Assembly (NCBI RefSeq): GCF_000759715.1
Contig: NZ_BBLU01000001.1
Location: 357,020-421,019 of the forward strand
Direction: 5' to 3'
Length of the DNA stretch: 64,000 nucleotides
Source: Demequina mangrovi
GTDB lineage: Bacteria > Actinomycetota > Actinomycetes > Actinomycetales > Demequinaceae
Both the position numbers and the translations under genes were made by a program. Of this stretch, positions 14,809 through 24,100 are shown one piece after another; within the stretch, counting starts at the first letter, position 1; each line of letters starts with the position of its first letter. The notes under the pieces are model-generated. The model saw nothing but the letters and a program-made list of their open reading frames with translations, was not told the DNA's origin and searched no databases.

Positions 14809-15639
14809 CACCACTGTCCTGGACGGAGTCGCCCACGAGCCCGGCGTCGCCAAGCCGGACCCGATCCTCGTGGCCGACGGCATCGTGCGCCGCTTCGGCG
14901 GCCTCACCGCGGTGAACGTCGACCACTTCGAGGTTCAGCGCAACACCATCACCGCGCTCATCGGCCCCAACGGCGCCGGAAAGTCGACGTTCTTCAACCT
15001 GCTGACGAGCTTCGACACGGCACAGGAGGGCGCCGGCACGTTCGACGGCATGCCGCTGCGCAAGGTCGCCCCTCACAAGGTGGCGCGCAAGGGCATGGTC
15101 CGCACGTTCCAGCTCACCAAGGCGCTCGAGGGCATGTCCGTCATGGAGAACATGCGTCTCGGCGCGCAGGAGCAGCCCGGGGAGTCCCTCCTCAAGGCGT
15201 TCGTGCCGCCGCTGTGGTCCAAGCGTGAGCAGGAGGTGACGGAGCAGGCGCACGAGCTCCTGCACCGCTTCAAGCTCTACGAGAAGCGCGACGACTCCGC
15301 CGGCTCGCTCTCCGGCGGCCAGCGCAAGCTCCTCGAGATGGCGCGCGCGCTCATGTCGAACCCCACGATGGTGATGCTCGACGAGCCGATGGCGGGCGTC
15401 AACCCGGCGCTCACCGAGTCGCTGCTCGAGCACATCGTCGAGCTCAAGAACGAGGGCATGACCGTGCTCTTCGTCGAGCACGACATGCACATGGTGCGCC
15501 GCATCTCCGACTGGGTCGCGGTGATGGCGCAGGGCCAGCTCATCGCGGAGGGCCCGGCGGGCACGGTCATGCAGAACAAGGCCGTGCAGGACGCCTACCT
15601 GGGCGAGCACCACGACACCGACCTCTCGGAGGACAACTG

Positions 15640-15640
<1 letters not shown>
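14801..15640 (+). CDS. livG: ABC transporter ATP-binding protein (LivG-like)
   Basis: One of the two cytoplasmic ATPases of the importer, 279 residues. Walker A is GPNGAGKST, the signature LSGGQRK, Walker B VMLDEPMAGVNP, and the switch region VEHDMHMVRRISD. A BCA_ABC_TP_C-type tail follows (GTVMQNKAVQDAYLGEHHD). The start ATG lies inside the livM stop region (ATGCCTGA), in preference to an ATG three codons earlier. Confidence 0.94.
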
Positions 15641-16374
<734 letters not shown>

Positions 16375-16389
16375 CGCCCCGCAGCCTCG

Positions 16390-16423
16390 AAGGCCCGGCT
16401 CCCCTCGCGGGGGCCGGGCCTTT
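16390..16423 (+). terminator. Intrinsic terminator of the liv operon
   Basis: AAGGCCCGGC (16390-16399) pairs with GCCGGGCCTT (16413-16422). The stem extends inward by a wobble pair and three G-C pairs around a short loop, and ends in TTT. It lies 15 bases after the livF stop. Confidence 0.85.
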
Positions 16424-16452
16424 CGCTTGCCCCCAGACCGCCCGTACGCGGT

Positions 16453-16523
16453 GCATCGTCCTGGCGGGACATGAGGGTCGTTTCCAGGCCGGATCCTGCT
16501 CTCATGTCCCGCCAGCGCGCACG
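16453..16523. repeat. REP-like palindromic element, copy 1
   Basis: A perfect 15-bp inverted repeat, CTGGCGGGACATGAG (16461-16475) with CTCATGTCCCGCCAG (16501-16515), around a 25-base loop containing GGCCGGATCC. The 71-base unit recurs 189 bases downstream with four mismatches. A diverged third copy lies near 40.1 kb. Confidence 0.85.
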
Positions 16524-16641
16524 GACGATACGGGGCGGTGCGTCGCGATGCGCGGAGGGGGCGGCGGTTCGCGCGTGAGCCGGACTCGGGCCAGGGGCGG
16601 GCTCAGACGGGGACCCGGTCTCGAGCGTGGGCTCGCGTGGC

Positions 16642-16712
16642 GCATCGTCCTGGCGGGACATGAGGGTCGTCTCCGGGCCGGATCCTGCACCCATGTCCCG
16701 CCAGCGCGCACG
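16642..16712. repeat. REP-like palindromic element, copy 2
   Basis: The same 71-base unit as copy 1, with the arms CTGGCGGGACATGAG (16650-16664) and CCCATGTCCCGCCAG (16690-16704). Differences sit mainly in the loop; one falls in the right arm. The intervening 118 bases show no gene. Confidence 0.85.
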
Positions 16713-16734
16713 ATGCCCGTCGCCCGGGCACGCA

Positions 16735-16766
16735 GAAGGCCCCCGGGGCGAACCCCGGGGGCCTTC
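16735..16766. terminator. Perfect 14-bp hairpin, terminator (probably bidirectional)
   Basis: GAAGGCCCCCGGGG (16735-16748) pairs perfectly with CCCCGGGGGCCTTC (16753-16766) around CGAA. It lies 26 bases beyond the livK stop, so it probably ends livK. It can also back up the livF terminator. Confidence 0.8.
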
Positions 16767-16792
16767 CAGACCTAGGTCAGGTGGTCAGGCGA

Positions 16793-18073
16793 TCACTCGC
16801 CGGCCGACCACTCCACCTCGTCCACGCGCGAGATGTTGTTCTCGTCGTCGTACTCCCACACGCCGATGACCGCGGCGGTCGGGTCGTTCTCCTCGTTGAA
16901 GGGACCCGAGAGCGACAGCGCCTGGTAGTTGATGGTCTCACCCGCGAGGATGAGCTCCGAGCACTCGACCCAGCCGGAGCACTCCGTGCCACCGTCGGCA
17001 CCCGAGACCGAGGCCATGTTGGCCTGGATGGTGTCGGGGTCCGAGGCGCCACCCTGGAGCGCCGCGAGGGCGACCAGCATGACGGCGTCGTAGGACTCGT
17101 TGGCGTAGGACACGTCCTCGAGCTCCGAGCCGTTGGCCTCGTCGAGCAGGGCCTTGAACTCGTCGGAAGGCGCCGAGCCCGGGATGGTGCCCTTGCCGCC
17201 CGCGAGCGTGCCCGGCGCGAAGGTCTCGCCCCAGTTCGAGGTGTTGCCATCGCTCATGTAGACCTTCGACATGTCGTAACCGGCGTCGAAGATCGCGGGA
17301 ACGATCTGCGAGGTCACGTCGAAGGCGATCATGAGGATCGCGTCCGGGTTGGTGGCCAGCGCCGCCTCGACGTTGGCGTTGAAGTTGCCGCCCGCCGGGT
17401 CGACCTCCTCGCCCGAGGTGCCGTAGGTGATGGTGCCGCCGGCACCCTCCACGCGCTCCTGGACCACGTCGCGGAACGAGACGCCGTAGTCGTCACCCTG
17501 GACCAGGATGGCGATGTTCGAGGCGCCCTCGCCCATCATGAGGTCGGCGACCGCAGCACCCTGCGCGGTGTCCGGCGGAGCGGTGCGGAAGTAGTACTCG
17601 GAGTAGCCGCTGAGCGAGGTCGAGGTGTTCGCAGGCGACACCATGACGATGCCCGCCGCGTCGACGTCGTCGAGGACCAGCAGGGTGGAGGCCGACGAGG
17701 CCGCACCGATGATGGCCGACACCCCGGCGTTGATGAGCTCGGAGATCGACTGGTCACCGATGGTCGGGTTGTTCGCATCGCCGGAGTCGGTCTCCATGAG
17801 CTCGACGTCCTGCTCGAAGAGGCCGCCGGCCTCGTTGATCTCGTTCACCGCGACCTTGACGCCGGCAACCTCCGGCGGGCCGAGGAACGCGAGCGAACCG
17901 GTGACCGGCAGGAAGCTGCCGATCTTGAGGGCCTCGCCCGACGGGGCGCTGCCGCCGTCGGTCGCGTCCGAGCTCGAACCACCGTCGCTCGAGTCAGACG
18001 AGCACGCGGCGAGGGACAGAGTCGCGACGGCGGCGAATGCCGCGCCACGGGCGATGGAATTCCATCGTGCCAT
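16793..18073 (-). CDS. livK: ABC transporter substrate-binding lipoprotein (LivK-like)
   Basis: The extracytoplasmic solute receptor of the LivHMGF importer. The 426-residue precursor has a lipoprotein signal peptide with lipobox LAAC (Cys24), then a Ser/Asp/Gly-rich linker and a type I periplasmic-binding fold beginning LKIGSFLPVTGSLAFLGPPE. Characteristic segments are INEAGGLFEQDVELMETDSG, the INAGVSAIIGAASSAST pocket strand and ILVQGDDYGVSFRD. The ligand may be branched-chain amino acids or another small polar solute. A strong ribosome site (GGGAGGAAG) precedes the ATG. A perfect 6+2+6 palindrome upstream may bind a regulator. Confidence 0.92.
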   Translation of the reverse strand: MARWNSIARGAAFAAVATLSLAACSSDSSDGGSSSDATDGGSAPSGEALKIGSFLPVTGSLAFLGPPEVAGVKVAVNEINEAGGLFEQDVELMETDSGDANNPTIGDQSISELINAGVSAIIGAASSASTLLVLDDVDAAGIVMVSPANTSTSLSGYSEYYFRTAPPDTAQGAAVADLMMGEGASNIAILVQGDDYGVSFRDVVQERVEGAGGTITYGTSGEEVDPAGGNFNANVEAALATNPDAILMIAFDVTSQIVPAIFDAGYDMSKVYMSDGNTSNWGETFAPGTLAGGKGTIPGSAPSDEFKALLDEANGSELEDVSYANESYDAVMLVALAALQGGASDPDTIQANMASVSGADGGTECSGWVECSELILAGETINYQALSLSGPFNEENDPTAAVIGVWEYDDENNISRVDEVEWSAGE

Positions 18074-18092
18074 GTTTACTTCCTCCCACTTC

Positions 18093-18109
18093 GGCGGGGA
18101 AATCCCGCC
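18093..18109 (-). other. Hairpin in the livK leader
   Basis: GGCGGG (18093-18098) pairs with CCCGCC (18104-18109) around a 5-base loop, about 20 bases before the livK start and next to its ribosome site. Function unknown. Confidence 0.4.
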
Positions 18110-18192
18110 TCGGTCACAGCACCGAAGGGTGTATCCCTCCGGCGGTAACCGTCACGCTAGCGAAGGAAGATTTCGCGTTCGCGTCGTGTCCA

Positions 18193-18206
18193 TCACGATT
18201 TCGTGA
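18193..18206. promoter_or_regulatory. Perfect palindrome upstream of livK, candidate operator
   Basis: TCACGATTTCGTGA is a perfect inverted repeat of 6+2+6 bases in the 163-base gap between pdtaR and livK. Its size and symmetry suit a dimeric regulator. No regulator can be named. Confidence 0.45.
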
Positions 18207-18236
18207 CTAAAGTCCGCGCGCACTTGGGCGTTTACG

Positions 18237-18866
18237 CTACTTTCCGCCCATCTGGTCGATGACGGCCTCGGCGACCTCTCGCATCGTGAGACGGCGATCC
18301 ATCGAGGTCTTCTGAATCCAGCGGAAGGACTCGGGCTCGTTGAGCTTCATCTTCTCCATCAGAAGGCCCTTGGCGCGCTCGACCTTCTTTCGGGTCTCCA
18401 TGCGCTCGTTGATATCCGCGATCTCATTCTCGAGCGCGCGGATCTCGATGTACCGCGACGCCGCGATCTCGACGGCGGGCAGCAGATCGCCCGGCGTGAA
18501 GGGCTTCACCACGTAGGCCATCGCGCCGGCGTCGCGCGCACGCTCGACCAGCTCGGTCTGCGAGAACGCGGTCAGCAGCACCACCGGGGCGATGCGCTCC
18601 TTCGCGATGAGCTCGGCGGCGGTGATGCCGTCCATCACGGGCATCTTCACGTCCATGACGACCACGTCGGGCTTGTGCTCGCGCGCGAGCTCCACGCCCT
18701 CCTCGCCGTTGGCGCCCTCGCCGACCACGTCGTAGCCGCCCTCGCGGAGCGTCTCCACGATGTCCATGCGGATGAGCGCCTCGTCCTCGGCGACGACCGC
18801 ACGGCGCGCACGCTTAGGGGCCTGGGTCTCCTGCTCCGTCATCGGAGTGTCAGTCTCTTCAGTCAC
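18237..18866 (-). CDS. pdtaR: ANTAR-domain response regulator (PdtaR-like antiterminator)
   Basis: A two-component regulator that binds RNA rather than DNA. The 209-residue protein has a receiver domain (VVAEDEALIRMDIVE; phosphorylation site in VVVMDVKMPVMDG; Thr in LLTAFS; Lys in YVVKPF). A coiled-coil linker follows (IRALENEIADINERMETRKKVERAKG), then an ANTAR domain (LLMEKMKLNEPESFRWIQKTSMDRRLTMREVAEAVI). It matches mycobacterial PdtaR, whose partner kinase PdtaS is not in this window. GTG at 18866 is preferred because TAGGCT lies seven bases upstream; ATG eight codons later is an alternative. It is divergent from the tRNA gene. Confidence 0.93.
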   Translation of the reverse strand: MTEETDTPMTEQETQAPKRARRAVVAEDEALIRMDIVETLREGGYDVVGEGANGEEGVELAREHKPDVVVMDVKMPVMDGITAAELIAKERIAPVVLLTAFSQTELVERARDAGAMAYVVKPFTPGDLLPAVEIAASRYIEIRALENEIADINERMETRKKVERAKGLLMEKMKLNEPESFRWIQKTSMDRRLTMREVAEAVIDQMGGK

Positions 18867-18872
18867 AGGCGC

Positions 18873-18879
18873 TAGCCTA
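18873..18879. promoter_or_regulatory. Overlapping divergent -10 boxes for pdtaR and tRNA-Leu
   Basis: CTAGCCTAG contains TAGCCT on the plus strand (18873-18878, nine bases before the tRNA) and TAGGCT on the minus strand (18874-18879, seven bases before the pdtaR GTG). The two boxes share five base pairs. Confidence 0.55.
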
Positions 18880-18887
18880 GTGCCCTC

Positions 18888-18961
18888 GCCCCGGTAGCCC
18901 AACTGGCAGAGGCACGCGGCTCAAACCCGCGGTGTTGTGGGTTCGAATCCCACCCGGGGTA
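18888..18961 (+). tRNA. tRNA-Leu (anticodon CAA) with short variable arm
   Basis: The cloverleaf folds well. The acceptor is GCCCCGG/CCGGGGT with discriminator A. The D arm has a three-base-pair stem and a loop containing TGG. The anticodon arm CGCGG-CTCAAAC-CCGCG gives anticodon CAA (reads UUG). The T arm is GTGGG-TTCGAAT-CCCAC. No CCA is encoded. The variable region is only about five bases (GTGTT), whereas bacterial leucine tRNAs normally carry a long extra arm. The identity comes from the anticodon only. Confidence 0.85.
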
Positions 18962-19026
18962 CTCCTCCGCCCGACGCTGCGACACGCCGCGCATCGACCG
19001 GGACCTCCGCGTGGGATGCTCGGAAC

Positions 19027-19497
19027 GTGACCACGAACAAGCCCTCCGCTCGCCCGCTGCACATCGCGCTGGTGGCGCACGACCACAAGAAGACCGAGCT
19101 CCTCGAGTGGACCTCGTTCAACAAGGGATCCCTCGCCCGTCACCACCTGTACGCGACCGGCACCACGGGCACGATGCTCCAGCACGAGCTCAACCTGCCC
19201 GTCCACCGCTTCCTCTCCGGCCCGGTCGGCGGCGATCAGCAGATCGGCGCCAAGATCGCCGAGGGCGCGCTCGACATGCTGATCTTCTTCTGGGACCCGC
19301 TGGAGCCCCAGCCGCACGATCCCGACGTCAAGGCGCTCCTGCGCCTCGGCGCCCTGTGGAACATCCCCATCGCGTCGAACATCGCGACCGCGGACTTCCT
19401 CATCTCCTCTCCCCTGTTCACCGAGGGCTACGTGCGCAAGGTCCCCGACCTCGGCCCGCGCGACTGGGAGGCCATGCGGGAGGCCGGCGAGGCGTAG
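19027..19497 (+). CDS. mgsA: Methylglyoxal synthase
   Basis: Converts dihydroxyacetone phosphate to methylglyoxal and phosphate, a bypass that relieves phosphosugar stress. At 156 residues it shows the diagnostic motifs ALVAHDHKK near the N-terminus, the phosphate-binding [20 protein letters not shown] with the catalytic Asp region, and [23 protein letters not shown] at 19027 is preferred: it lies ten codons before the conserved core, and GATGCT occurs six bases upstream. It ends eight bases from the convergent sucrose phosphorylase gene, with no terminator between them. Confidence 0.95.
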   Translation: MTTNKPSARPLHIALVAHDHKKTELLEWTSFNKGSLARHHLYATGTTGTMLQHELNLPVHRFLSGPVGGDQQIGAKIAEGALDMLIFFWDPLEPQPHDPDVKALLRLGALWNIPIASNIATADFLISSPLFTEGYVRKVPDLGPRDWEAMREAGEA

Positions 19498-19505
19498 AGC
19501 GCGTC

Positions 19506-20999
19506 TCAGACGGCCACGACGGGCGGCGACGCCAGCAGGTCCTCGGTCGCACCTGCGACGCCGGCATGGCGCCAGGCCAGACGCGCCCGGTGGTCGCCGA
19601 GATCGACCGCGAGCGACGCCTCGTCCTCCCCCGCGCTCCAGCGCATCGAGAGCACGCTGCCCTCGAGCGAGAAGGTGAACTCTGCGTCGAACACCGGCAG
19701 CCGGGACCGCAGGGCGCAGAGCGCGAACAGCGCGCGCACCACGGGACGCTCGAGGTCCGCCGCGACCTCTGAAGCGGTGTAGCGGTGACGGTTGATGTCG
19801 CGTCCCACCCCGCTGGCCTTCAGCAGCGCGACGTCGTTGCGGCCGGCCAGCGCGCCGACGTAGTACACCTGCGGGATGCCCGGGGTGAAGAGCTGGATGG
19901 CGCGGGCGGCCAGGTAGGCCCGGTCGTCGGCGCCCAGGGCGTCGTAGAACGTGCAGTTGACCTGGTAGAGGTCAAGATTGGAGGCGGCGGCGCCGGTCGC
20001 CAGCCGCGATGAACCGCCCGAGGCCTCGTGGATCCGTTCGACCAGCGCGTCGAGCTCGGCGGGCGGGAGCAGGCCCGGCGCGTCGGGCGCGGTCTGGTCC
20101 GCGCCCACGTCGATGATGCCGATGCCGTCGTGCGTGTCGAGCACCGTCACGGCGTTCGCGGGACGCACCTCGAGCCAGCGTGCGAGCGGCCCCCCGTCCC
20201 CGGTGCCGAGGGCGTGGAGCACCAGGGGCGGCAGCGCGAAGTCGTAGACCCGGTCGACCGCCGCCCCGATCTCGACCTGCCGGCGGTAGTACGCGTGCAC
20301 CTCGACCAGCACCTCGAGGCCGCGGGCCCGCGCATGCGCGGTGAAGTCCGCGATGAACGAGAAGGACTCCGGGGTCATGAAGCACGTGGTCCCGGGGGTC
20401 TTGACCGCGTAGCCGACCGCGTCGAGCCGGACCAGGGTCGCGCCGGCGCCGGCGATCGCGTCCAGGATCGAGTCGAGGTACGCCTGCGCGCCCGGGTCGG
20501 CGACGTCGATGTCGATCTGCTGCGGCGTGAACGTGGTCCACACGAGCCGCTTCTCTCCCCCGACGTCGTACGGCGTGAACGGCAGCCCCGGCCGCGGCCG
20601 GTAGATCCTCGCGAGCTGCTCCTCGGTGGCGCCATCGGGGAACACCGACGCCATCGTGAGGAACATGCCGTCTCGGGGGGACGATGCGCCGTCCCGGCAC
20701 CAGTCCCGGAAGGCGGCGGAGTCCGCGGAGACGTGGTTGACGATGACGTCGACCATGAGGTCGCGCCCGCTCGCGACCTCCCCGACGTCGCTCCACGTGC
20801 CGAGGCGAGGATCCACCTCGGTGTGGTCCACCGGGTCGAAGCCGGCGTCCGCCCCGTCGAACGGGGTGAAGAACGGGAGGATGTGGATGCCGCCGAAGGC
20901 CTCGGACCAGGGCGGGGTGCGCAGCAGCTCCGCAAGGCCCGGCAGGTTTCCCGCGAGCCTGTCCGCGTACGTGATGAGCTGGACCGCGTTGCGCGTCAT
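19506..20999 (-). CDS. Sucrose phosphorylase-like GH13 (subfamily 18) enzyme
   Basis: A retaining phosphorylase that cleaves sucrose, or a related glucoside, with phosphate to give glucose 1-phosphate in the cytoplasm. The 497-residue protein has no signal peptide. The (beta/alpha)8 barrel shows VDVIVNHVS, the nucleophile Asp in LVRLDAVGYAVK followed by PGTTCFM, the acid/base Glu in LEVLVEVHAYY, and the third acid in VTVLDTHDGIG. This set is typical of GH13_18, which also contains sucrose-6-phosphate and glucosylglycerate phosphorylases, so sucrose is the most likely substrate, not proven. The ATG has an excellent ribosome site (GAGGAGGGTG). It lies downstream of the arabinan-degrading gene, separated by a terminator. 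Confidence 0.88.
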   Translation of the reverse strand: MTRNAVQLITYADRLAGNLPGLAELLRTPPWSEAFGGIHILPFFTPFDGADAGFDPVDHTEVDPRLGTWSDVGEVASGRDLMVDVIVNHVSADSAAFRDWCRDGASSPRDGMFLTMASVFPDGATEEQLARIYRPRPGLPFTPYDVGGEKRLVWTTFTPQQIDIDVADPGAQAYLDSILDAIAGAGATLVRLDAVGYAVKTPGTTCFMTPESFSFIADFTAHARARGLEVLVEVHAYYRRQVEIGAAVDRVYDFALPPLVLHALGTGDGGPLARWLEVRPANAVTVLDTHDGIGIIDVGADQTAPDAPGLLPPAELDALVERIHEASGGSSRLATGAAASNLDLYQVNCTFYDALGADDRAYLAARAIQLFTPGIPQVYYVGALAGRNDVALLKASGVGRDINRHRYTASEVAADLERPVVRALFALCALRSRLPVFDAEFTFSLEGSVLSMRWSAGEDEASLAVDLGDHRARLAWRHAGVAGATEDLLASPPVVAV

Positions 21000-21085
21000 C
21001 GCACCCTCCTCGCCAGGCGCATCGTCACGCCTCTCCCACTCTAGGACCGCGTCACCCGGCGATGCCCGGAGGCCCGGGCATGCGG

Positions 21086-21117
21086 AGGGCCCCGCCGGCG
21101 GCTGCCGACGGGGCCCT
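21086..21117 (-). terminator. Terminator after the GH43-GH51 gene
   Basis: AGGGCCCCGCCGGC (21086-21099) pairs with GCCGACGGGGCCCT (21104-21117) with one mismatch around GGCT, 16 bases past the stop codon of the glycosidase gene. Confidence 0.8.
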
Positions 21118-21133
21118 GCGCAGGTGACGGTGA

Positions 21134-24100
21134 TCAGCGCAGCTGGAACACCGCCGTCGTCCCGTTGCCGGGGCTGTCGCCCGCGACCATCGCGGTGACC
21201 GCGTAGCAGCCTCCCGCTCCGGACTTGGGCGTCTTCCAGTTGACGTGGAACCGGTCGCCGGTCCACTTGATCGTCGCGTCGACGGCGACCGCGTCATCGG
21301 AGGCCGCCGCCTCGGCCGGGTCCGCGTCGCACGCCATCGGCGCGACCGTGACCTCGACGTCGGCGGGATCGGTGAGCGCCTCGCCCGCGGTGGTGGCGCT
21401 GAACTTCAGCGGCACCGTGCTGCCGGCCTTGACCACGTTGGCCCCGACCATGCTCACCGGTGCGTCGAAGCCCGACACCGCGTTGGTGCTGATCCGCAGG
21501 AACGTGACCGAGTAGCCCGGGAAGGTGTACTCGAACTGCGGTGCGATGCCGCCGAGGATCGACGTCTCGGGCGAGACAGGCGTCGAGACCCGGGTGTTGG
21601 TCGCGCTCGCCTTGGCCACGATCTGGGTCATCTCGGCCTCCGACGCGACCATGCGCTCCCCGAGGTCGATCGCCGTCGTCGCGGCACGCCGCTGCGCGTT
21701 GACCACCTTGAGGATGAGGTCGCCCGTCTCGTCGTCCTGGGTGAGGACCTGAGCGAACGGCTCCGTGACCGCATCGTCGTCGAACGAGCCCTCGAGCACG
21801 CCGTCCAGGTAGAGGTCCACATGCGTGCCCCTCACCGAGATGGTGATGTCGTACTCGTGACCGGTGTCGAGGCTGCGACCCTCCTGCGCGAAGAGCGTCT
21901 CCTTCGCACCGTCGGTCGCCTTCTCGATGACGTGACGGGTGTTGTTCCACCCGCCCAGGTTCCACCAGTAGAAGTTGCCGGCGTCCTTGACCCCGAAGCC
22001 GATGAGGAAGCCCTCGGCGCCCTCGAGCTTGGTGGCCTTGAGGTTGAGGTCGTAGTCCTCCGCCTCGAAGTCCGGCGCCGACACCAGGGTGTTGAGGGCG
22101 CTCGTGCTCGACTGCACGTAGGCGCCGTCGGTCACGGCCCAGTCGCCGATGCCCGCGAGCGAGCTCCAGCCGTCGGCGTCGCCGTCCTCGAAGTCGTCCT
22201 CGAAGATGACGTTGCCGTCAGGGTCGGTCACCACGATGTCGTCGTAGCTGGCCGCGGTCGCCCAGGTGGACAGGCCGACGGTGCCGCCGACCGGGGTCGG
22301 CTCGATGACGTCTCCGGTGGCGTCGGTCGGGATCACCCGGTCGCCCACGTTGTTCATGAAGAGCTTCTGAACCTCGTAGTCGGCCGAGCCCCACGACTCG
22401 TCGTTGTCGAACCAGATCATGTCCGGCGACCACTGGTAGTGGTTCGCGTTCGCGAGCAGCGGGGCGTAGGACGCCATCTGCACCACGTCGGCGTTGCGCT
22501 CGAGACCCGTCATGTAGGCGGCCTCCGACAGCGCGTTGAACCAGCGGTTGTCGAGCGAGGCATACTCGCCCAGCCAGACCAGCGGACCCTCACGGTCGTA
22601 CGAGTCGTACCGGTCGTTGTTCTGGAGGAACCAGTTGGGGCTGTTGTAGTAGTGCTCGTCGACCATGTCGACCCCGGCCGCGACGTTCTGCTCCCAGTGG
22701 AGGTCGAACGCGAAGCCCTGGTCGTCCGGACCCGAGTTGCTGATCACCATGACGTCCGGGTAGACCTCCTGGATCGCGTCCCGGAACTGCACGAAGATCT
22801 CGATGAACTCCACCGGGTAGTTCTCCTCGTTGCCCACCTCGAGGCGGTCGAGGAAGAACGGCTCCGGGTGGCCCATCTCCGCCCGCAGCGCGCCCCACTC
22901 GGTGGTGACGTCGCCGCGCGCGAACTCGATGAGATCGAGGGCGTCCTGGATGTGACGGTCGATCAGCTCCTGGTTGTCGTACTCGCCCGACCGCAGCGAC
23001 TGGCCGCAGCCGTTCATGAGCGCCGGCACCACCGGCACCGCCATGGCGCCGATGTCCTCCGCGAACTGGAAGTACTCGAAGTAGCCCAGGCCGTAGGACT
23101 GGTTGTAGCCCCAGAAGTTGGTGTTGGTGGCCCGCTCCTCGACCGGTCCCACCGTGTCCTTCCACTGGTACGAGCGCGAGCGCTCGTAGTCCGAGTCCTC
23201 GGAGTAGTCCTGGTGGCTGTCGACGTTGACGATGCAGCCGCCGGGGAACCGGATGAAGCCCGGGTCGAGCGCCTCGATCTTCTCCGCGAGGTCCTTGCGC
23301 AGGCCGTTGGTGCGGCCCTTGTAGGTGTCCTCGGGGAACAGCGAGACCATGTCGAGCCGCAGCGTCCCCGTGCCGCCCGCCTGGACGTCGAGACGTCCCG
23401 AGGTGCTGGTGGCCGAGGCGGTGAGCACGCCCTCGTACTTCGCCCAGCCGTCGTCGCCGACGGTGAGCTCGAGGGTGTCGGACAGCGCCGTCCCGTCCGC
23501 GGACACCAGGGAGACCGCCAGCGGGGTGCCGGACTCCGCGGTGGTGCGGGCGAACACGGAGAAGTCGTACAGGTCGCCCTCCTGAAGGGCCACGCCGTCG
23601 AATCCGCCGTTGCGCACGCCGAACGTTCCGCCGTCCGCGCTGTCGAGGTCGACCTGGAGGTACGTGCGGTTGCGCTCGTTGAGACGCTCGTCGTCGTTCA
23701 CGGTGGTGGCCGTGCCCGCGCCGTCGCCGGTCGCCGTGGTGGACCACGCCGTCATGCCGGTGTAGGACGAGTTGTCGATGGGCAGGAACTCGAACGACCG
23801 GTTGCGCACGAGCTCCGCGTAGAGCCCGCCGTCCGCCGCCCAGTTGATGTCCTCGAAGAACACGCCGTACATCGAGTCCTGGATCTCCGCGCCCGTCGCC
23901 GCATCGTCCACCGTGATGGTGTACTCCGCCGGCTCGTCGTCGGGGTAGGCCGCCAGCAGCGCCGCCTGCTCCGCCGCCGTGATGGGCAGCACCGTGCCGT
24001 GACGCGCGCTCGACGGGAGCTGCGCCGACGGGATCGACATCCAGTCGCCCGAGGCGATGTCGTCGGTCTCGAACAGCATGTAGCCCGCGCCGCCGTGGTA

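Noticed and set aside
16453..16712. A CRISPR array or insertion sequence between livF and livK
   Set aside because: Only two units are present, each is itself a long palindrome, spacing is 118 bases and no transposase or cas gene is near.
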